Assembly (NCBI GenBank): GCA_910584645.1
Contig: CAJUAU010000009.1
Location: 62,001-126,000, forward strand
Source: an uncultured Eubacterium sp.
GTDB taxonomy: Bacteria > Bacillota > Clostridia > Lachnospirales > Lachnospiraceae
Direction of reading: 5' to 3'
DNA: 64,000 nucleotides
Shown one piece after another: positions 8,264 through 17,525 of the stretch. A program made the position numbers and the translations under genes. Under the pieces are notes generated by a model. That model did no database searches and had not been told where the DNA came from. It saw nothing but the letters and a program-made list of their open reading frames with translations. Positions within the stretch are counted from its first letter, which is position 1. Each line of letters begins with the position of its first letter.

Positions 8264-10675
8264 TTAGTGGCCGGTACAGGTCTCTGATGGTATGCTGCCT
8301 TTGGCAAAGTATTCTTTTATTCTTGTGGATGTGTGGGCTCCGTCCGTCACCAGCTTTCCGCACTGGAGGCAGACGTAGGCGGAAACCACCGAATCCGGTT
8401 TCTCAAAGTCTGTTTTTTCATAGCGTTTATTTATTTTTTCCATGATCGCTTTCCAGATCATTTTATGATATGTGGTGTTATTTTGTTTCTCGCTGGCGTC
8501 AAAGCCGCCCCAGACACCGGCGGTCAGATAAGGTGTGTATCCCACAAACCAGAGATCTTTATTATCAGTAGTGGTGCCGGTCTTTCCCGCCAGCGGCATA
8601 TCGATCTCTGAAAACTTCAGTGCCGTTCCGGTGCCGGCGTTGATCACATCTTTCATGGCATCCGTCAGAAGCCATGCAGTGGAATCCTTCATAACCTGCT
8701 TGCTGGTAGGTGTTGTGATAACGATATCGGTTTTTTCTTCAGAATCAGAAGTCTTCTTTACTTTCTTGGGCAGATTATCCAGCAGAACATTTCCGTTGTG
8801 ATCGATGACTTTTGTGTAAAAAGTTGGTCTATTGTAAACGCCATTGTTGGCGATGCTGGCAAAGGCAGAAGTTAATTCCAGATTTGACACTCCTTTGGTC
8901 AGGCCGCCCAGCGCCATGGGAAGTGAAATATCGGTAAAAATTTTCCCAGAAGGGTCAGTATAGCTGTCCACAAGCGAGGTAAATCCTAGGTTCAATAGAT
9001 AATCATAGCCAATCTTAGGCGTGACCTGCTCCAGTGTCTTAACTGCGATTACATTCATGGAGTTGGCAATGGCTTTGCGGATTGTACTGGGACCACGGTA
9101 TCCGGGATACCAGTTTTTTACAAGACGTTTTGTGCCCGGATAGTAGTATGGCTCGTCTACCTGGACGGTGGCAAGGTTCATGCCGGAAGTGTCCAGTGCC
9201 GGCAGGTAGGTAGAAAGGACTTTAAAAGTGGAACCGGGCTGGCGCAGGGATAAAGTGGCGCGGTTCAATGTACGGCTGGCGGTCTTTTTCCCCCGGCCGC
9301 CGGCGATGGCTTTGACCTGGCCTGTGTGCTGGTCCATGACTACAAATGAGACCTGGGGCTGAATCACATATTCGATCTTTTCTCCCTCTACATTTTTCCC
9401 CTTGCTCATTGCTTTTTTATAGGTTTCTATATACTTTTTGGCGCCCTTTTTATCATTATAATACAGGCTGATCTCCTTCTTTTTCTCCTTGGCAAACCAG
9501 TTTTTCATTGTTCCGGCATTATAATTGCGCGCCTTTCCTTTGGAGTCTGTCACTGTGAGCTGGTAATTCAGCTGATAGGTGGAATCTGCCGGGTAATAGG
9601 CATTGTTGTTGATCACTTTGTCGCAGATCTTCTGCATGGAAGAATCCTGGGTGGAGTGGATCGTCAGTCCGCCCCGGTAGAGGGCATTGTAGGCCTGGGT
9701 TTCGGTGTATCCCAGTTCTTCTTTCATGTCGGCGATCACCTGGTCGATCAGGGAATCAGTAAAATAGGATGTGGGACCGGAGAGAGCTGCAGTTTCTTTG
9801 TTCACGGATTTGATCCGGGCATATACTTTGTCCGCCATGGCTTTGTCGTATTCGTCAGAAGTGATGCGCCCCTGTTCCTTCATATAAGAGAGAACTGTAG
9901 CACGTTTCTTCGCGTTTTTCTTCGGATGGGTAATAGGATTGTACCCGGAAGGATTCTGGGTGATGCCGGCCAGGACAGCGGATTCGGAGATGGTCAGTTC
10001 TGAAACATCTTTATTAAAATACCGTTTTGAGGCGGCCTGCACTCCAAGGGTATTCTGCCCAAGGTTAATTGTGTTCAGGTAATATTCCAGGATCTGGTTT
10101 TTTGTCAGCTTATTCTCCAGCTGTATCGCCAGATACTGCTCCTGGATCTTACGCTCAATCTTTTGAACCAGTGTGTGTTCTTCTCCACCGCCGAAAACCT
10201 GGTTTTTCAAAAGCTGCTGGGTGAGAGTGCTGGCGCCCTGGCGGAACTCACCGCCGTTGGTCAGCGCGCTGTAGATGGCACGAAAGATTCCCCTTAAGTC
10301 AATGCCGTCGTGGGTCCAGAAACGTTCGTCCTCGATCGCTACAAAGGCATCCTGAAGATGAGCCGGAATCTGTTCCAGAGTAGCATATTCCCGGTTTGCT
10401 TCCTTTCCCACCAGTGTCTGAACGACTTTACCCTTGGAATTCAGGATCGTGGTGGCATATCCTTCAGGTACTACGTTGATGGATTCGATGCTGGGGGCCG
10501 TCTCCATTAGTCCATTAATGATCCCGGCAAGCCCGCTGATCCCTGTGACAGCACAGATCACCAGAAAGATCAGGATCAGTCTGGCGGCCAGTACTTTTAG
10601 CTTGTGTATACGGTGGGTGGCAGGCGATTTGAGAGACTTTGCTTTCGCCAGCGCACTTTTTCTGCTATAATTCAT
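8264..10675 (-). CDS. Class A penicillin-binding protein (PBP1A-type transglycosylase/transpeptidase)
   Basis: An 803-residue bifunctional peptidoglycan synthase anchored by one membrane helix (about residues 28-50: LAARLILIFLVICAVTGISG). The GT51 transglycosylase domain shows EDERFWTHDGID near 117 and RQGASTLTQQLLKN near 155. The transpeptidase domain shows STFK (catalytic Ser, near 483), SMN in the SXN motif and KTGT near 695. A Cys-containing tail (CLQCGK) follows. The start at 10675 (MNYSRK) has AAAGG about 11 bases upstream; a longer frame to 10735 has no site. It polymerises and cross-links cell wall outside the membrane. It is divergent from yigZ and convergent with rfbD. Confidence 0.95.
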   Translation of the reverse strand: MNYSRKSALAKAKSLKSPATHRIHKLKVLAARLILIFLVICAVTGISGLAGIINGLMETAPSIESINVVPEGYATTILNSKGKVVQTLVGKEANREYATLEQIPAHLQDAFVAIEDERFWTHDGIDLRGIFRAIYSALTNGGEFRQGASTLTQQLLKNQVFGGGEEHTLVQKIERKIQEQYLAIQLENKLTKNQILEYYLNTINLGQNTLGVQAASKRYFNKDVSELTISESAVLAGITQNPSGYNPITHPKKNAKKRATVLSYMKEQGRITSDEYDKAMADKVYARIKSVNKETAALSGPTSYFTDSLIDQVIADMKEELGYTETQAYNALYRGGLTIHSTQDSSMQKICDKVINNNAYYPADSTYQLNYQLTVTDSKGKARNYNAGTMKNWFAKEKKKEISLYYNDKKGAKKYIETYKKAMSKGKNVEGEKIEYVIQPQVSFVVMDQHTGQVKAIAGGRGKKTASRTLNRATLSLRQPGSTFKVLSTYLPALDTSGMNLATVQVDEPYYYPGTKRLVKNWYPGYRGPSTIRKAIANSMNVIAVKTLEQVTPKIGYDYLLNLGFTSLVDSYTDPSGKIFTDISLPMALGGLTKGVSNLELTSAFASIANNGVYNRPTFYTKVIDHNGNVLLDNLPKKVKKTSDSEEKTDIVITTPTSKQVMKDSTAWLLTDAMKDVINAGTGTALKFSEIDMPLAGKTGTTTDNKDLWFVGYTPYLTAGVWGGFDASEKQNNTTYHKMIWKAIMEKINKRYEKTDFEKPDSVVSAYVCLQCGKLVTDGAHTSTRIKEYFAKGSIPSETCTGH

Positions 10676-10805
10676 AAGATGATCAAACCTTTCTATAGAA
10701 ATCCAGCCAGGATACCAGGCTGGGATGTTTGACATGTTCTAAGGATAGTATACCAAAAACTCTTGCAAAGGAAAAGAAAAATTAGTAAACTAGTGATATG
10801 CTGCT

Positions 10806-10828
10806 GGGGTAAAAGGATATTTTGCCCC
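10806..10828. repeat. Hairpin GGGGTAAAA/TTTTGCCCC before yigZ
   Basis: A 9-bp stem with one T-G wobble and a GGATA loop sits 40 bases before the yigZ start. A near-identical hairpin with a GATA loop occurs at 19268-19293. Confidence 0.5.
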
Positions 10829-10867
10829 TGAAATTATGATTTTTTGAAGGGAGAGGGCAGGTGCGAT

Positions 10868-11500
10868 ATGGAAGGATCCCTGAAAATTGTGGCCGAGGGG
10901 GGCACTGGTGAGGTAATAGAAAAAAAATCCCGTTTTATCGCCAGTATATTTCCTGTACAGACAGAGGAGGAGGCGCTGGCATATCTTTCTCAGGTACGGA
11001 AAAAATATTATGATGCGAGACACAACTGTTTTGCCTATGTGGTGGGAGAAAAGAATGAGACAGAGCGCTGCAGTGATGACGGGGAACCCTCTGGAACTGC
11101 CGGCAGACCGATGATGGATGTATTGACGGGACAGGGGCTGCACAATGTCCTTGTGGTAGTGACCCGCTACTTTGGGGGAACCCTGCTGGGCACCGGGGGA
11201 CTGGTGCGGGCCTATTCGGCGGCGGTAAAAGCAGGACTGGAAAACTGTGTGATCCGGGAAAAGATCCGTGGCTGTCTGGTGCATTTCGTGACAGATTATA
11301 ATGGACTGGGAAAGATCCAGCATATTGCGGCGGGGCTTGAACTTCCGGAGAAAGATGCGGTATATGGGGAAAAGGTGGAACTTACCTATCTGGTTCCCGC
11401 CCAGAAGGCAGATCAGCTGGAGCGGGAAGTGACGGAAAAGACCGGCGGCAGAACGGGGATAGACAGGGAGGAAGAGACATGGATCTACTGGAATACATGA
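10868..11500 (+). CDS. YigZ/IMPACT family protein (UPF0029)
   Basis: A 210-residue member of the YigZ/IMPACT family. The signature DDGEPSGTAGRPM and VVVTRYFGGTLLGTGGLVRAYS spans residues 72-118. The smaller C-terminal half matches the ferredoxin-like DUF1949 domain. The cellular role in bacteria is poorly defined; eukaryotic IMPACT modulates the Gcn2 translation-stress pathway. The ATG at 10868 is chosen because GGCAGG lies just upstream; an in-frame TTG at 10844 is possible but less likely. The gene overlaps rarA by 22 bases and heads a five-gene operon that ends with yajC. Confidence 0.88.
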   Translation: MEGSLKIVAEGGTGEVIEKKSRFIASIFPVQTEEEALAYLSQVRKKYYDARHNCFAYVVGEKNETERCSDDGEPSGTAGRPMMDVLTGQGLHNVLVVVTRYFGGTLLGTGGLVRAYSAAVKAGLENCVIREKIRGCLVHFVTDYNGLGKIQHIAAGLELPEKDAVYGEKVELTYLVPAQKADQLEREVTEKTGGRTGIDREEETWIYWNT

Positions 11501-12819
11501 ATGAAAAGAATAAAGAAAAAGAATCCCCCCTTGCTTCCAGGCTCCGTCCCAGGACACTGGATGAAGTGGTGGGGCAGGAGCACATTATCGGGAAGGACAA
11601 GCTGCTTTACCGGGCGATCCAGGCGGATAAGCTCAGCTCTATCCTTTTATTTGGCCCGCCGGGGACAGGAAAGACGACGCTGGCAAAGGTGATCGCGGGA
11701 ACCACAAAGGCTGAATTCCTTCAGATCAATGCCACCTCTGCCGGAAAGAAAGACATGGAAGAGGTTATCCGGAAGGCAAAAGAAAATGCTGGCATGTATG
11801 CCAGAAAAACTATTTTGTTTATTGATGAGATCCATCGGTTTAACAAGGGGCAGCAGGACTATCTGCTTCCCTTTGTGGAAGACGGGACGGTGGTTCTGAT
11901 CGGTGCTACCACAGAAAATCCTTATTTTGAGGTCAATGGGGCGCTGATCTCCCGCTCCATCATTTTTGAACTTCATCCATTGTCGGAGGAAAATATACGG
12001 GATCTGATCTGCCGGGCGCTGGAAGACAGAGAACGGGGGCTGGGAAGTTACCAGGCAGAGATTGATGAGGAGGCATTGGATTTTCTTTCCGATATCAGCG
12101 GAGGAGATGCCAGGACAGCACTGAACGCCATTGAGCTCGGTGTGCTGACCACGGAGCGGAGCGGAGACGGAAAGATCCATATTACGCCAGAGGTGGCAGA
12201 AGAGTGTATTCAGAAGCGTACACTGCGGTATGACAAGACTGGAGATAACCACTACGATACCATCTCGGCATTCATCAAGAGTATGCGGGGATCGGATCCG
12301 GATGCGGCGGTGTACTATCTGGCGCGGATGCTCTATGCCGGCGAGGATATCCGTTTTATTGCCCGGAGGATCATGATCTGTGCTTCTGAGGATGTATCCA
12401 ATGCCGATCCCCAGGCGCTGGTAGTGGCGACTCAGGCGGCTCAGGCAGTGGAGCGGCTGGGAATGCCAGAGGCACGTATCGTGCTGGCCCAGGCGGCAGC
12501 TTACGTGGCATGCGCACCGAAGAGCAATTCAGCCATCGTGGCTATTGACGCTGCGATGGAATATGTAGCATCCCATCCTAATTACCGCATCCCCTCCTAT
12601 CTCCAGGATTCCCATTATAAGGGGGCGGCAAAGCTGGGGCATGGCATTGGATATAAATATGCCCACAGCTACGAGAACCATTATGTAGATCAGCAGTATC
12701 TGCCGGACGAGGCGAAAGATGAGAGGTTTTATACACTGTCTGACCAAGGGTATGAGAAAAAATTAAAAGATCATTTAATAAGAATAAAAGGCGGAAAGGA
12801 AGCACTGGAACATGAATGA
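11479..12819 (+). CDS. rarA: Replication-associated recombination protein A (RarA/MgsA AAA+ ATPase)
   Basis: A 446-residue AAA+ ATPase acting at stalled replication forks. Walker A is GPPGTGKTT (about 58-66) and Walker B is LFIDEIHRF (about 113). GATTENPYFEVN is the sensor-1 region of the RarA/WRNIP1 family. GGDARTALNAIE is the sensor-2 area. The C-terminal tetramerisation domain includes DAAVYYLARMLYAGED. The start has GGGAGG at a six-base gap. It overlaps yigZ upstream and the small membrane protein downstream by eight bases, which indicates tight co-expression. Confidence 0.95.
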   Translation: MDLLEYMNEKNKEKESPLASRLRPRTLDEVVGQEHIIGKDKLLYRAIQADKLSSILLFGPPGTGKTTLAKVIAGTTKAEFLQINATSAGKKDMEEVIRKAKENAGMYARKTILFIDEIHRFNKGQQDYLLPFVEDGTVVLIGATTENPYFEVNGALISRSIIFELHPLSEENIRDLICRALEDRERGLGSYQAEIDEEALDFLSDISGGDARTALNAIELGVLTTERSGDGKIHITPEVAEECIQKRTLRYDKTGDNHYDTISAFIKSMRGSDPDAAVYYLARMLYAGEDIRFIARRIMICASEDVSNADPQALVVATQAAQAVERLGMPEARIVLAQAAAYVACAPKSNSAIVAIDAAMEYVASHPNYRIPSYLQDSHYKGAAKLGHGIGYKYAHSYENHYVDQQYLPDEAKDERFYTLSDQGYEKKLKDHLIRIKGGKEALEHE

Positions 12820-13084
12820 ACAGATTAAAGAACAGAAGAAAGAAGAGGGGACTGAACAGGAGATGCCGGCCAGCTCTTATCCCAGAGGAGTCCGTATCAC
12901 TGCCATGGCGGGCGTGGTGTTACTGGTGCTGCTCTACATTGTTACACTGATTGCGGCGCTGACAACTTCACCCGCATCCGGAGGATTGTTCAAGGCATGT
13001 CTGGGGGCATCGATCCTGATCCCGATCATGCTGTGGCTGTATATACGTTTTGCGAAACTTTGGGGAGGAAAGACAGATAAATGA
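12812..13084 (+). CDS. Small two-helix membrane protein, function unknown
   Basis: A 90-residue protein with a charged N terminus (EQIKEQKKEEGTEQE). Two predicted membrane helices follow: ITAMAGVVLLVLLYIVTLIAAL (about 29-50) and ACLGASILIPIMLWLYIRF (about 60-79). It ends in a basic tail. It is stitched between rarA (8-base overlap) and tgt (ATGA overlap), so translational coupling is likely. I do not recognise a named family. Its constant place before tgt would be the first thing to compare among relatives. Confidence 0.75.
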   Translation: MNEQIKEQKKEEGTEQEMPASSYPRGVRITAMAGVVLLVLLYIVTLIAALTTSPASGGLFKACLGASILIPIMLWLYIRFAKLWGGKTDK

Positions 13085-14220
13085 AGCGATTTTCAATAAA
13101 AGCCCAGGAGGGGAAGGCGCGCAGTGGAGTGATGAAAACACCTCACGGTGATATCCTGACGCCGGTATTTATGAATGTGGGAACGGCAGCTGCCATCAAA
13201 GGGGCAGTGTCCTCGGTGGATCTGAAAGAGATCGGCACCCAGGTAGAACTGTCCAACACCTATCATCTTCATGTGAGGCCGGGAGACGATGTGGTGAGAA
13301 AAATGGGCGGGCTTCACCGGTTTATGAACTGGGACCGGCCGATCCTGACGGACTCCGGCGGCTTTCAGGTATTTTCCCTGGCGGGGCTGCGGAAGATCAA
13401 AGAAGAGGGGGTTTATTTCAACTCCCATATTGATGGAAGAAAGATATTTATGGGACCGGAGGAAAGCATGCAGATCCAGTCCAATCTTGCTTCCACCATT
13501 GCCATGGCATTTGATGAATGCCCGCCCCATCCTGCGTCCAGAGATTATATGGAGGCCTCTGTGGCGAGGACTTCCCGGTGGCTGGAGCGCTGCAAAAAAG
13601 AGATGGAGCGGCTGAATGGCAGAGAGGACACGCTGAACCGAGAGCAGCTGCTCTTTGGTATCAATCAGGGCGGTACCTTTGAGGACATCCGTGTCAGTCA
13701 TGCCCAGCAGATCGGAGAAATGAATCTGGACGGCTATGCAGTGGGAGGCCTGGCAGTGGGAGAGAGCCATGAGGAGATGTACCGCATATTGGATGCAGTG
13801 GTGCCGGCGCTTCCCCAGGACAAGCCGGTGTATCTGATGGGCGTGGGGACGCCGGAAAATATACTGGAGGGTGTGGAGAGAGGCATAGACTTCTTTGACT
13901 GCGTCTATCCTGCAAGAAACGGCCGTCACGGCCATGCCTATACCAATCTGGGAAAAATGAATCTGATGAATAAGCGGTTTGAACTGGATGAGCGCCCTGT
14001 GGAAGAGGGATGCCAGTGTCCGGCTTGCCGCCATTTTTCCAGAAGCTACATCCGGCATCTGCTGAAAGCAAAAGAAATGCTGGGACTTCGATTATTAGTC
14101 TTGCATAATCTGTATTTTTATAATACAATGATGAATGAGATTCGCGAAGCGATCGAAAACAACCGTTTTGCAGAATATAAAAAGAAAAAGATAGATTTAA
14201 TGAGTTCCGAAGGATATTAA
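13081..14220 (+). CDS. tgt: tRNA-guanine transglycosylase (queuine tRNA-ribosyltransferase)
   Basis: A 379-residue TIM-barrel enzyme that exchanges guanine-34 for preQ1 in tRNAs with GUN anticodons. Visible are the pocket segment LTDSGGFQVFSLAGLRKI with the catalytic Asp of LTDSGG, and DECPPHPASRDYM. GVGTPENILEGVERGIDFFDCVYP contains the nucleophile Asp. The structural zinc ligands are CXCXXC near 310 (CQCPAC) and a later His (VLHNL). Residue length matches the bacterial family. It is in an operon with yajC, a common pairing next to secDF, although secDF is absent here. Confidence 0.97.
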   Translation: MKRFSIKAQEGKARSGVMKTPHGDILTPVFMNVGTAAAIKGAVSSVDLKEIGTQVELSNTYHLHVRPGDDVVRKMGGLHRFMNWDRPILTDSGGFQVFSLAGLRKIKEEGVYFNSHIDGRKIFMGPEESMQIQSNLASTIAMAFDECPPHPASRDYMEASVARTSRWLERCKKEMERLNGREDTLNREQLLFGINQGGTFEDIRVSHAQQIGEMNLDGYAVGGLAVGESHEEMYRILDAVVPALPQDKPVYLMGVGTPENILEGVERGIDFFDCVYPARNGRHGHAYTNLGKMNLMNKRFELDERPVEEGCQCPACRHFSRSYIRHLLKAKEMLGLRLLVLHNLYFYNTMMNEIREAIENNRFAEYKKKKIDLMSSEGY

Positions 14221-14249
14221 ATCTGAACAAGTATTCAGGAGGTACAAGA

Positions 14250-14519
14250 ATGGAAACGTATTACATGCTTTTTGCATGGGTGGTTATCATCGCAGTATTT
14301 TATTTCTTGATGATCCGTCCCCAGAGAAAAAAAGAGAAGGAGCACGAAGCGATGGTTGCCGCTGTGGCAGTTGGTGACAGTATTCTTACAACCAGCGGTT
14401 TCTATGGAGTTGTCATCGACATGACGGATGATGTCGTGATCGTCGAGTTCGGAAGCAACAAAAACTGCCGTATTCCGATGAAAAAGGAAGCGATCGTAGA
14501 GGTGGAAAAGGCAGAGTAA
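14250..14519 (+). CDS. yajC: Preprotein translocase accessory subunit YajC
   Basis: An 89-residue protein with one N-terminal membrane helix (LFAWVVIIAVFYFLMIRPQRKKEKEH; the IRPQRKKEKE end is a family signature). A small cytoplasmic domain follows (VGDSILTTSGFYGVV). YajC associates with SecDF and SecYEG in protein export. RBS AGGAGG lies eight bases upstream. It is the last gene of the yigZ-tgt operon; the secD and secF genes that often follow are missing. Confidence 0.93.
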   Translation: METYYMLFAWVVIIAVFYFLMIRPQRKKEKEHEAMVAAVAVGDSILTTSGFYGVVIDMTDDVVIVEFGSNKNCRIPMKKEAIVEVEKAE

Positions 14520-14828
14520 AAACTTAATCCAGATCATTATGAAAAAACAGGACTTCATGATCTTCCACTGCTGGTGTAACGGTTTCGTTTTGGCAGGGGC
14601 TGGGTATGAAGTTCTTTTTCATTTGGTGCATTAAATTATGGAATGTCGTAAATATGTATCATAAATACTCCAGAATTTTAAGAAACATTGACATATTATG
14701 TTGCTTTTAAGAGGTATATTGTAGTATAATATAATAGGAGAGCCAGCTCGACGATGCTGTGCCGGCTGCTGTCGGTCGATGACAAAATCGTTGATCTTTA
14801 TGTTTAAAATACTAAAGGGGGAAATGAC
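14520..14828. other. Intergenic region between yajC and the solute-binding protein gene
   Basis: 309 bases without a gene. It starts with an imperfect hairpin (GATCAT.../...ATGATC, 14532-14562) that lacks a T-run. It continues AT-rich, carries a promoter at 14701-14730 and a leader of roughly 90 nt with complementary stretches (AGCC/GGCT and TCGACGAT/ATCGTTGA). No known riboswitch core, including c-di-GMP types, was recognised. Confidence 0.5.
14701..14730 (+). promoter_or_regulatory. Promoter for the solute-binding protein/HD-GYP pair
   Basis: TTGCTT (14701-14706) and perfect TATAAT (14725-14730) are 18 bp apart. A second TTGACA at 14688-14693 lacks a properly spaced -10. The transcript would have a leader of about 90 nt. 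Confidence 0.55.
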
Positions 14829-16064
14829 ATGCGGAAAAGGGTAATGTTCATGCTGTGGATAGCCGCGGCATGCGGACTACTGTGTTCTTGTCAAAAGGGA
14901 GAGCAGAAAGAAACTGTATCTTTAAAATTATGGGGACCGGAGGCAAACCAGAAGATATTGCGCGAGATGTCAGACGAGTTTTGTGAGAATTATAAAGACC
15001 AGGCAGAGATTGACATACATATTGGAGTAGAAGATGAAAATGATTTTAAAGGGGATTATCTGAAAAATGTAGAAGGAAGTGCGGATGTTTTTTCTTTTGT
15101 GGACGATCAGCTCTATGAGCTGGTTTCCCATAAATCACTCTTACCCATTACCTTTGGAACCGATAAGGTGATCACGGAGAGCGGAGGAGAGGATTCCCCG
15201 GCAGTTCAGAGTGCCATGTGCGGAGGACAGCTTTATGCGTGCCCGAAGACTGCTTCCAACGGGTATTTTTTATATTACAACAGCGAGTTTTTTAATGAAA
15301 AGGATATAAAGACCTTTGACCAGATCCTGAAAGTGGCAGAGGATGCCGGAAAGAAAGTATATATGGACTGGTCCAGCGGCTGGTACATTTATTCTTTTTT
15401 TGGCGGTGCAGGGTTTGAATTGAAGCTGAATTCTGACAGAGTTACAAATCAGTGCAACTGGAACAAAAAAAGCGGGAAGTACGCGGGGACAGACGTGGCA
15501 GAGGCGATGCTTCGGATCTCCTCCAGTAAAGCATTTTTCAGCGGCAATAATGATGAGTTTAGAGAAGGGGTAGAAAAAGGAGAGATCATCGCCGGAGTGA
15601 GCGGAACCTGGAATGTAGATATCGTGAGCAAAACTTATGGAAACCATTATGCAGCGGCGAAGCTGCCCACCTATACGCTTCTGGGGGATCAGGTACAGAT
15701 GGCAAGTTTTTCTGGTTATAAGCTGATGGGCGTAAATGCAACGACGAAACATCCAGAGTGGGCACAGAAGCTGGCGATCTGGCTGACTAATGAGCAGAAT
15801 CAAAAACGCTTTTATGAAGAGACCGGTGAAGGTCCGGCAAATATCAAAGCTGCTCAGTCAGAAAGTGTGCAGAAATCTCCGGCAATAAAGGCTTTGCTGG
15901 ATCAGAGGCAATTTAGTATTGTTCAGAATGTAGGAGGAAACTTCTGGGATGCTTCCACGGCATTTGGTATGATCATGATTTCAGGAAATAAAGATGATCT
16001 GAAACTTCAGGACGTCCTGGATGATCTTGTGGAGGCGGCAGAGGCTCCGCCTAAAGAGGAGTAG
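14829..16064 (+). CDS. Extracellular solute-binding lipoprotein (sugar ABC-type, MalE-like)
   Basis: A 411-residue lipoprotein. The signal peptide (MLWIAAACGLLCSC) ends in a lipobox with the likely lipidated Cys near residue 19-21. The mature part has the fold hallmarks of family 1 sugar-binding proteins: VSLKLWGPEANQ at the start, a GYFLYYNSEFF hinge strand, GVSGTWNVD, and a C-terminal EWAQKLAIWLTNEQNQKRFYEETG. It would bind an oligosaccharide or sugar outside the membrane. No permease or ATPase genes are near; instead a membrane HD-GYP protein starts 58 bases downstream. It could serve as a sensory rather than a transport receptor, which is inference. Confidence 0.85.
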   Translation: MRKRVMFMLWIAAACGLLCSCQKGEQKETVSLKLWGPEANQKILREMSDEFCENYKDQAEIDIHIGVEDENDFKGDYLKNVEGSADVFSFVDDQLYELVSHKSLLPITFGTDKVITESGGEDSPAVQSAMCGGQLYACPKTASNGYFLYYNSEFFNEKDIKTFDQILKVAEDAGKKVYMDWSSGWYIYSFFGGAGFELKLNSDRVTNQCNWNKKSGKYAGTDVAEAMLRISSSKAFFSGNNDEFREGVEKGEIIAGVSGTWNVDIVSKTYGNHYAAAKLPTYTLLGDQVQMASFSGYKLMGVNATTKHPEWAQKLAIWLTNEQNQKRFYEETGEGPANIKAAQSESVQKSPAIKALLDQRQFSIVQNVGGNFWDASTAFGMIMISGNKDDLKLQDVLDDLVEAAEAPPKEE

Positions 16065-16122
16065 TACAACAAATATCCGTTGTACTTATGGTGTATCAGG
16101 GAAGTAAGGAGGTGCGTGTAGA

Positions 16123-17454
16123 GTGAGGGGTATTACAAAGCGTATCTTTTTTGCCGTCATAATTGCGGCGATCATAAGTTTTGGGTGTTTTTTTGTCGTT
16201 TTAATGGATATGGAGGATATCACCAACAGATATAACAACCTGATAGACGGTTATATTGAGAATCGCAGGATCTTATCGGAGATCAATCAGCGCATGTACC
16301 GCATCCAGGCGCAGGTGGCAAGCCATGTTGTGAACTCTGATGATAGCAGAAATGAGATCTATGAAAAGCAGGTGGAGGAACTTGATAAAGAGATCCGTGA
16401 GCTGTTCCGGGGGTTTGAATCCCGGCTGACCAGTGTGGAAGAGAAAGATCTGTTCCGGCAGGTTACTAATAGTTATAATGGTTTTGATACCCAGATTGAT
16501 ATCGCTCTGAAGTTTAGCCGTGATGGTGCCTTTAAATCGGCAGAATATTATGTCTGTACGGTGATGGAAGAGCATTTGGAAGAAGCAAACGATGCTTTTA
16601 ATATGTATTATGAGCGCACGAAAAAGGTGGTGGATGCGGCAAAGGAGGATATGGAGGAAGAACTGGCCCAGATCAGGATCTGGCGCAATGGAGCGATCGT
16701 TGTTATTGTGATTGTCCTTTTGGCCTGCCTGACTATCGTCTACTGGAGTGGCAGGAAGATCGTGAACCGGCAGCTGATGGAAAGCTATGAGAATAATCAG
16801 CGGATCATGGATATGCAGTACAAGACCATTGTAGGTATGGCAAATCTTATTGAGAGCCGGGATGGAGAGACCGGAGAGCATGTAAAGCGGACCAGCGCTT
16901 ATGCCGAAATGATTGCAGAAGAACTTTCCAAGGAAGTTTCTTACAGAGAAGTGATCAACACAGTCTATATGGAGAATCTATGGAAAGCGGCACCACTTCA
17001 CGATATAGGAAAGATCAAGATATCAGATACCATACTTCAGAAGCCGGGCAAACTGACGGATGAGGAGTTTGAACGAATGAAAATGCATGCTTCTGAGGGA
17101 GGAAAGATCATAGATGTTACGATGGGCGCCATTGATGACAGGGAGTATCTGGATATGGCGCACCAGGTGGCGAGATACCATCATGAAAAATGGGATGGCT
17201 CGGGTTATCCAGATGGACTCAGGGGAGAAGAGATTCCTCTCTGTGCACGGATCATGGCAGTGGCGGATGTGTTTGATGCTTTGATCTCCAAACGGTGTTA
17301 TAAAAAGGCCATGTCAGTAGAGAAGGCATATAGCATCATAGAAGAATCCAGCGGCAGTCATTTTGACCCTGTTGTAGCCCAGGCATTTATAAGGATCCGG
17401 CCAAGAGTAGAAGCGTATCTGCGGAACGAAGAGACAGAAGAGATCAGATTTTGA
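16123..17454 (+). CDS. Membrane-bound HD-GYP domain protein (putative c-di-GMP phosphodiesterase)
   Basis: A 443-residue protein. One membrane helix lies at about 8-28. An extracellular helical sensor (about 30-185, resembling the four-helix MCP-type sensor) follows, then a second helix near 190-212. The cytoplasmic HD-GYP domain has HDIGK (His near 293) and HHEKWDGSGYPDGL with the GYP triad near 361. HD-GYP enzymes hydrolyse c-di-GMP at a di-iron or tri-iron site. The start is GTG, with AAGGAGG upstream at 16106-16112. It follows a solute-binding lipoprotein gene in the same direction, so ligand-loaded lipoprotein may signal through this sensor; this is inference. Confidence 0.9.
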   Translation: MRGITKRIFFAVIIAAIISFGCFFVVLMDMEDITNRYNNLIDGYIENRRILSEINQRMYRIQAQVASHVVNSDDSRNEIYEKQVEELDKEIRELFRGFESRLTSVEEKDLFRQVTNSYNGFDTQIDIALKFSRDGAFKSAEYYVCTVMEEHLEEANDAFNMYYERTKKVVDAAKEDMEEELAQIRIWRNGAIVVIVIVLLACLTIVYWSGRKIVNRQLMESYENNQRIMDMQYKTIVGMANLIESRDGETGEHVKRTSAYAEMIAEELSKEVSYREVINTVYMENLWKAAPLHDIGKIKISDTILQKPGKLTDEEFERMKMHASEGGKIIDVTMGAIDDREYLDMAHQVARYHHEKWDGSGYPDGLRGEEIPLCARIMAVADVFDALISKRCYKKAMSVEKAYSIIEESSGSHFDPVVAQAFIRIRPRVEAYLRNEETEEIRF

Positions 17455-17525
17455 AACAGCCTGGAGGCTCGGTTTGAACGCTTTTTCATCCTGTGCCATT
17501 GAGTTGATTATTCAGGGAGGCGCTT

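Noticed and set aside
10790..11557. Minus-strand open frame of 255 codons opposite yigZ
   Set aside because: The plus strand carries the strong YigZ/IMPACT signature in an operon with rarA; the minus frame has no family features.
14730..14828. c-di-GMP riboswitch before the solute-binding protein/HD-GYP pair
   Set aside because: The leader is about 90 nt and has complementary stretches, but I see neither the GEMM-I nor GEMM-II conserved core.
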